Below, piece after piece: positions 59,309 to 64,000 of a DNA stretch of 64,000 nucleotides (position 1 is the first letter of the stretch; the number at the start of each line of letters is the position of its first letter). This stretch comes from Paenibacillus pabuli (lineage in GTDB: Bacteria; Bacillota; Bacilli; Paenibacillales; Paenibacillaceae). The notes beneath the pieces were generated by a model that worked only from the letters and a program-made list of their open reading frames with translations, was not told the origin of the DNA and did no database searches. The DNA lies in NCBI RefSeq assembly GCF_023101145.1, contig NZ_CP073714.1, positions 2,480,001-2,544,000 on the forward strand, in the 5' to 3' direction. A program made the position numbers and the translations under genes.

Positions 59309-59959
59309 ATGTTTTCATTGATTTTTGATATGGATGGTACGTTATTTCAGACAGATCGAATATTGGAAACTTCTCTGCATGACACGTTTAATCATCTGAG
59401 ATCAAAGGGGTTATGGGAGGAGCATGCACCAATAGAAAAGTACCGTGAAATTATGGGAGTTCCTTTACCTATCGTGTGGGAGACTTTATTGCCAGGCTGC
59501 TCGGACCAGATCAGACAACAAGCAAATGAATGGTTTCATGAGAAGTTGATTGCGAATATCGAGGCAGGGCAGGGTGCGTTGTATCCGTACATAGAAGAGT
59601 TCTTCCAATACTGCAAAGGGAAAGGAATACCGATATACATAGCGAGTAATGGACAAACCGAATACTTGAATTCCATCGTAAATTATTATCATCTGGATGA
59701 ATGGGTAACGGAAACCTTCAGCATACAGCAGATTTCATCACAAAATAAGTCTGATCTCGTACGATCCATTGTGGAGAAATATAAGATCACCAAAGGGATG
59801 GTCATCGGTGATCGATTGTCTGACATTAAGGCTGCGAAGGATAATAATTTAATTTCCATCGGATGCAATTTTGACTTTGCTCAAGCTGATGAACTAGCTC
59901 AGGCGGATCGGGTTATTGATAGTATCGAGGAGTTGGAGACCTTAATCGGTGTACTGTAA
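59309..59959 (+). CDS. HAD hydrolase, phosphoglycolate phosphatase/beta-phosphoglucomutase type
   Basis: 216-residue HAD enzyme with a type I helical cap. Motif I is FDMDGTLFQT, motif II is IASNGQT, motif III the lysine of QNKSDLVRS, and motif IV VIGDRLSDIKAAKDN. Probable small-molecule phosphatase; substrate unknown. ATG 59309 follows AAGGGAGGGG; an upstream in-frame codon at 59273 is not supported. Confidence 0.87.
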   Translation: MFSLIFDMDGTLFQTDRILETSLHDTFNHLRSKGLWEEHAPIEKYREIMGVPLPIVWETLLPGCSDQIRQQANEWFHEKLIANIEAGQGALYPYIEEFFQYCKGKGIPIYIASNGQTEYLNSIVNYYHLDEWVTETFSIQQISSQNKSDLVRSIVEKYKITKGMVIGDRLSDIKAAKDNNLISIGCNFDFAQADELAQADRVIDSIEELETLIGVL

Positions 59960-60091
59960 AATGGCCTTCAAAAAGTAATTTGTGATGAAGGAAGTAATTC
60001 TTTTTCATCCTTTACTTATATTGTATAATAATGGATAAGAAAAAGGCCTGGTGCAGCTTTGGGGCCAATTAAAAAACAAAGAGGTGATCAG

Positions 60092-60652
60092 ATGCGGGAA
60101 CCGATAGATGAACCTATGTTTTATTCATATCCAGGCATGGTAGCGGTAGTGACATCTCGTCATAAGGACATGCAGAATGTCATGGCATCTGGCTGGCATA
60201 CCTATATTGGATCGTCTCCCGGAATTTACGGAATATCATTGCGGAAGGAAACGTACTCTTATGAATTGATTGAACAGAGTGGAGTATTCGGGGTTCACTT
60301 CCTTCCGGGTCACCATTCGGAGTGGATTCAGGCAGCGGGAACCTTCAGTGGAAGAGACACAGATAAATTCTCGAAGTTTGGGATTACATACGAAGAAGGA
60401 ATCAAAATAAACGTACCTATTCTGACCGAAGCCTATTTTGCATACGAGTGCAAGGTGATCGATATCACAACGTATGGGGATCATGAATGGATTGCAGGTG
60501 AAGTGTTACAACGCTATCAAGACCCGGAATATTTTCTGGAAAACGGAATGGTTAATTTGGATAAACTGCAAATTCCAATGTACCTAGGACGATCCTCTTA
60601 TCGAATCCTCGATGGGAGGGCGGAAGAGAAGGTTCATCCGTTTTACCTCTAG
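60092..60652 (+). CDS. flavin reductase-like domain protein
   Basis: 186-residue protein of the flavin reductase-like (split-barrel FMN-binding) family. FYSYPGMVAVVTSRHKDMQN and VMASGWHTYIGSSPGIYGIS are the flavin-binding strands; FGVHFLPGHH follows. Members reduce flavins for monooxygenases or act on small substrates. GAGGTGATC lies before ATG 60092, and a TATAAT box is at 60024-60029. A hairpin terminator follows. Confidence 0.83.
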   Translation: MREPIDEPMFYSYPGMVAVVTSRHKDMQNVMASGWHTYIGSSPGIYGISLRKETYSYELIEQSGVFGVHFLPGHHSEWIQAAGTFSGRDTDKFSKFGITYEEGIKINVPILTEAYFAYECKVIDITTYGDHEWIAGEVLQRYQDPEYFLENGMVNLDKLQIPMYLGRSSYRILDGRAEEKVHPFYL

Positions 60653-60724
60653 GGTCCTAGGCACCAAGATGCAATTATGAGCAAAACTTTCATTCCGGCA
60701 AGGGATAGGTTTATAATGGTTATT

Positions 60725-60753
60725 GGCTGCTGAGCAAGTCGGCAGCCTTTTCC
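60725..60753 (+). terminator. intrinsic terminator
   Basis: GGCTGC pairs with GCAGCC, followed by TTTT. Confidence 0.72.
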
Positions 60754-61078
60754 TATTTTCCCAAGTGTATTTTCAGGCCCCAGAGGGATCGGATGATATA
60801 TGAAATATAGAGTAAGGTAATATTAGCCATTCCATGAAAAATGCTGTATTTAACAATAGAATTAGAGTATGATTTTACAGCTATATATGCTTGGCAGGAA
60901 AGGTTACATCGTTTCACTGGATTGTAACTATTGCTGTAATTTGTGAATAATCTTTCGGGCGTATAATGCTAAACGGGAGATAACAACAAAGATATAAAGA
61001 AATCGTAATCATAAAACTTCATGGTTAAGTAATACGTCTTCTTTATGTTGTAAATGAATGATGGAAGGTGCAATACGT
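60754..61078. other. non-coding AT-rich leader region before the O-acetyltransferase gene
   Basis: About 325 nt without a convincing gene. A TATAAT box at 60962-60967 is the likeliest promoter, with only a poor -35. The long leader ends in a possible small upstream reading frame. Confidence 0.45.
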
Positions 61079-61180
61079 ATGTTAATGACAACCAGAACCA
61101 CAAAGAGTTCTAGAACGCCCCAGACATGGATGATGTCAACTCACATTGTCAAGGAGGGGCTTGCATGTCACAATCTTTGA
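61079..61180 (+). CDS. possible 33-aa upstream peptide overlapping the O-acetyltransferase start
   Basis: ATG 61079 has GGAAGGTG 8 nt upstream. The frame runs 33 codons, polar and threonine-rich, and stops at 61178-61180, inside the next gene (start 61165). It could couple or limit translation of that gene. No other support. Confidence 0.3.
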   Translation: MLMTTRTTKSSRTPQTWMMSTHIVKEGLACHNL

Positions 61181-63267
61181 AAAGCAAGCGGCATATGAAC
61201 GGACTGGATGGTTTGCGAGCCATCGCAGTGCTTGCAGTCATAGGGTATCATTTGAATTTAGGTTTTCTTCCGGGCGGTTTGCTCGGGGTAGGCATTTTCT
61301 TTGTTCTATCAGGATATTTGATTACAGACATTCTTTTGACACAATGGCAGGAGCATGGCCGGATATCGCTCGGTGATTTCTGGGTTCGAAGAGTAAGGCG
61401 CTTGTTACCTGGCATGATCACGATGACAGCAGTGGTGATGATTTGGCTTCTCTGCACAGATCCTTCTCGCCTCGCTGGGTTGCGTGGTGACATTGTTTCG
61501 GGAGTATTATACATAAGCAATTGGTGGTATATCTTTCATAACGTTTCCTATTTTGAAAGCTTCGGCCCTCCATCCCCCTTTGGACATTTCTGGTCACTCG
61601 CTGTGGAAGAACAGTTTTATATTGTATGGCCCCTTCTACTGGTCGCAGCAATCGTCTTGTTCAAAAGAAAGGGATGGTTGGTCGTCTTTATTGTTGTAGC
61701 AGCTGAATTGTCTGCTGGTGCAATGGCCATCATGTATAATCCGGATCTGGACCCGAGCCGTGTTTATTATGGAACAGACACAAGAGCATTTGCTCTGCTG
61801 GCTGGTGCTGCACTGGCCGTGGTATGGCCGAGTCGCAAACTATCGTCATCCCTTGCCCGCATCAATCGCCTTGTCCTGGACGTATTAGGCTTAGTTGCGC
61901 TGGCTTGGTTAATCTATATGATGCTGAATAGCAGTGAGTACGACCCTTCATTGTATCGAGGAGGCATGGTGCTTCAGGCCATTGCGACGACATTGCTCGT
62001 AGCTGTACTGGCTCATCCATCATCCTTCCTGGCACGGCTTATTGGCGCTAAGCCATTGCGCTGGATCGGGGAGCGATCCTATGGATTATATCTGTGGCAT
62101 TATCCTGTCATTGTTCTGACGAGTCCAACGGTTGATACAGGTGGAGCACATCCTGTGCGAATGGTTTTGCAGGTTGCAGCAACGGTTGCATTGGCATCCT
62201 TGTCACTTAAGTATATTGAAAATCCAATTCGTCACAACGGATTTCGTGATTCCTGGTCCCGATTATGGGGAAGGGATCGCAATGCAGCAGGAATACGTAA
62301 CGTATGGTGGAAGCGCGCTGGATTGCTGATGAGTATTCTGCTGATGTCATTTACCGTATCACAGATGATGATTACGTCCGCAGCGAATTCCGATTCGCAC
62401 TCGGTATCGATGTCAGCTACGCTGAATGGAGAACACTCCGTAACAGAGGAAAAAGGGCAGGACGTCCTCCCAGCAGCAGTGAGCACTTCAGGCACTTCCG
62501 GGACCAACAGCCATCCTGCGCCACAGAAAAACGATAAACCAGCGGATAATGCTGAATATCCACCAGATAAAGGAGAACAGCAAACGACGAAGCCAGATAA
62601 TGCTCCCCAATCTGAGGCACCTACCTCAGGTGAGGTGAAAGGATCAACTCCTGGTGATTCGAACCACACTGTGGGTAGACCCAAAGGCAGCACCGGCAAT
62701 CCGGGAAATCCAGAAGACAACGGTAATGAACAAACGGAGGATCCAGTTAATACGTCAGATTCGTCCAAAGAGGAAGTGGAAACTGCTCCTCCAGCCAAAG
62801 ATGGCAAAATTCATTATACGGTCATTGGAGATTCGGTTATTTTGGACGCGAAGCCTTTTCTTGAACAAACCATTTCGGGCGTGCATGTGGACGGTCATAT
62901 CGGTCGTCAGATGTGGGAAGCTGCTGATGTACTGGATGGCTTGAAGAGAAATAACCAATTGGGCAGTCAGGTCGTGCTGGAACTTGGGACGAACGGTTCA
63001 TTCAATTCCAAAAGTCTGAATTCCGTGCTGGATTATTTGAAAGATGAAGAACATGTATATCTGGTTACCGTGCGAGTTCCTCGCCCATGGGAACGAACGG
63101 TGAACAAAGCACTGAACGAAGCGGCTTCCGATTATAGCAATGTATCTCTTATTGACTGGCACACTGCAAGTGAAGGGCATGACGAATATTTCGAGAAAGA
63201 TGGCGTACATCTGACGAAGGAAGGTTCGGAAGCTTTTGCAGCACTTGTGAAAGACAGTATGAAATAA
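61165..63267 (+). CDS. OatA-type peptidoglycan O-acetyltransferase (acyltransferase 3 + SGNH)
   Basis: 700 residues. The N-terminal part is an acyltransferase-3 membrane domain of about ten or eleven spans, opening with MNGLDGLRAIAVLAVIGYHL and with FWSLAVEEQFYIVWP; it moves acetyl groups across the membrane. A low-complexity linker (about residues 410-560, rich in P, T, S, N, G and E) leads to an extracellular SGNH esterase-like domain: VIGDSVILDAKP (Ser), ELGTNGSF (Asn) and DWHTA/EKDGVHLTKEG (Asp, His). This is the OatA design that acetylates muramic acid and gives lysozyme resistance; acetylation of another surface polymer is possible. ATG 61165 has AAGGAGG upstream. Confidence 0.9.
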   Translation: MSQSLKSKRHMNGLDGLRAIAVLAVIGYHLNLGFLPGGLLGVGIFFVLSGYLITDILLTQWQEHGRISLGDFWVRRVRRLLPGMITMTAVVMIWLLCTDPSRLAGLRGDIVSGVLYISNWWYIFHNVSYFESFGPPSPFGHFWSLAVEEQFYIVWPLLLVAAIVLFKRKGWLVVFIVVAAELSAGAMAIMYNPDLDPSRVYYGTDTRAFALLAGAALAVVWPSRKLSSSLARINRLVLDVLGLVALAWLIYMMLNSSEYDPSLYRGGMVLQAIATTLLVAVLAHPSSFLARLIGAKPLRWIGERSYGLYLWHYPVIVLTSPTVDTGGAHPVRMVLQVAATVALASLSLKYIENPIRHNGFRDSWSRLWGRDRNAAGIRNVWWKRAGLLMSILLMSFTVSQMMITSAANSDSHSVSMSATLNGEHSVTEEKGQDVLPAAVSTSGTSGTNSHPAPQKNDKPADNAEYPPDKGEQQTTKPDNAPQSEAPTSGEVKGSTPGDSNHTVGRPKGSTGNPGNPEDNGNEQTEDPVNTSDSSKEEVETAPPAKDGKIHYTVIGDSVILDAKPFLEQTISGVHVDGHIGRQMWEAADVLDGLKRNNQLGSQVVLELGTNGSFNSKSLNSVLDYLKDEEHVYLVTVRVPRPWERTVNKALNEAASDYSNVSLIDWHTASEGHDEYFEKDGVHLTKEGSEAFAALVKDSMK

Positions 63268-63331
63268 AACAGAACTTATCTCTTCATCTATTTTATAGTT
63301 CATGAATGGTATATGAGTCCAAATTCAACAA

Positions 63332-63358
63332 AGAGCTCTCATGGTGAGGGCTCTTTTT
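63332..63358 (+). terminator. intrinsic terminator
   Basis: AGAGC-CTCA pairs with TGAG-GCTCT, followed by TTTTT. Confidence 0.85.
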
Positions 63359-63438
63359 ATATGGAAGCAAAGATTGTATGGTCCACCAGGTAACCGATAT
63401 TTTTCACCCCTGCATCCGTGCATCGTCACCTTACAACA

Positions 63439-63452
63439 TGATAGCGTTACCA
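63439..63452 (+). promoter_or_regulatory. cre-like or LacI-type operator
   Basis: TGATAGCGTTACCA has two mismatches to the cre consensus and is nearly the same as TGATAACGCTACCA at 22929. It lies 43 nt before the next binding protein gene. Confidence 0.5.
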
Positions 63453-63494
63453 TTTACAATAAGTGTATTCAAATCGCCAAGGGGGACTATAAAG

Positions 63495-64000
63495 ATGTTG
63501 AAAAGATGGCTTTCGGGAATGTTGGCAATGACGTTGTTTTCCATCGTGTTGGCAGGTTGCGGCGGCGGGGACAGCTCAGAAGGCAGCGACAGTAAGGATA
63601 AAGTAACCGTCACTATTTGGCACAACTGGACGGGACAAGACGCCAAAGCGGTGGCGATGCGCAAAATCATTGAAGACTTCCGTGCCTCGCATCCGGATAT
63701 AGAAGTAGTGGATGAAGGTCTGCCGACAGATGGCCTGAAAACAAGACTCCGGACGGTGGCAGCGGCCAACGAAATGCCGGATCTGTTCGTCATGTGGCCG
63801 GATGCAATGACCAAGGAGTTTGTGAAGGGAGATCTGTTGCAGCCGATCAATGCTGAGTTAGACGCGAAGCCGGAATGGAAAGACAACTTTATTCCGAATG
63901 CCCTGGATGGATATACGATCGATGGGGATATCTACTCGGTACCGATGAATCTCGCACCTACTTCTTTTATTTATTACAATGAAGCACTGTTTAAGCAGTA
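63495..64000 (+). CDS. sugar-binding lipoprotein of a third ABC importer, 5' part
   Basis: The first 168 residues of an extracellular solute-binding protein, cut by the window end. The signal peptide ends in the lipobox VLAGC (Cys about residue 21), followed by a Gly/Ser/Asp tether. The binding domain starts VTVTIWHNWTGQDAKAV and has VAAANEMPDLFVMWPDAMTK, typical of CUT1 family 1 binding proteins. AAGGGGGAC precedes ATG 63495. Its permeases would lie beyond the window. The family differs from the two LplA-type proteins above. Confidence 0.88.
   Translation, partial: MLKRWLSGMLAMTLFSIVLAGCGGGDSSEGSDSKDKVTVTIWHNWTGQDAKAVAMRKIIEDFRASHPDIEVVDEGLPTDGLKTRLRTVAAANEMPDLFVMWPDAMTKEFVKGDLLQPINAELDAKPEWKDNFIPNALDGYTIDGDIYSVPMNLAPTSFIYYNEALFKQ

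Overview
The window looks like a chromosomal segment of a Paenibacillus-type soil Firmicute. The grounds are strong AAGGAGG-type ribosome binding sites, near-consensus sigma-A promoters, S-layer homology (SLH) anchored giant glycosidases, CUT1 sugar ABC transporters without a local ATPase, YesM/YesN-type regulators, and Bacillus-like genes (yqhG, yqhH, yqzE, xpt, a c-di-AMP riboswitch). The species cannot be fixed from the sequence alone.

Layout. 1-14.4 kb is mostly housekeeping: the 3' end of an L,D-transpeptidase, pyrD, a small alarmone synthetase coupled to a DUF309 gene, a thioredoxin-like membrane protein, an rRNA m5C methyltransferase coupled to an RsuA-type pseudouridine synthase, HAD, GNAT and GT4 enzymes, a YkvI-like transporter, xpt, and an AhpD-like protein. 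14.5-18.3 kb holds a NlpC/P60 hydrolase behind a clear c-di-AMP (ydaO) riboswitch, then a family PL10 pectate lyase gene split by an IS200/IS605 element with tnpA and tnpB. The insertion can be resolved to the base: target TTAC, right end TCAA, and precise excision restores a 319-codon reading frame. A tRNA-Leu(CAG) follows.

18.8-52.5 kb is the main accessory region, a large locus for alpha-galactosylated and probably fucosylated glycans. Two cell-surface enzymes (a GH27-like alpha-galactosidase and a 1525-residue clan GH-D enzyme, both with binding modules and SLH domains) would act outside. Two CUT1 importers (permease, permease, lipoprotein) would bring in oligosaccharides. Cytoplasmic enzymes (a GH110-like beta-helix alpha-1,3-galactosidase, two GH95-type enzymes, a signal-less clan GH-D enzyme and a GH36 alpha-galactosidase) would finish the work. 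Control appears split between a membrane-bound AraC-type regulator with the first importer and a YesM/YesN two-component pair with the second. CcpA cre-like boxes occur at several units. Three units share a promoter with TATGG exactly 25 nt ahead of the -10; two others share a different upstream element. The enzyme set fits a fucogalactan-like or blood-group-B-like substrate, which is inference.

52.6-64 kb returns to envelope and housekeeping genes: a YibQ-type deacetylase-like protein and an amidase that overlap tail to tail, yqzE, a secreted protein of unknown function, yqhG-yqhH, a HAD phosphatase, a flavin reductase-like protein, an OatA-type O-acetyltransferase, and the 5' part of another sugar-binding lipoprotein cut by the window edge.
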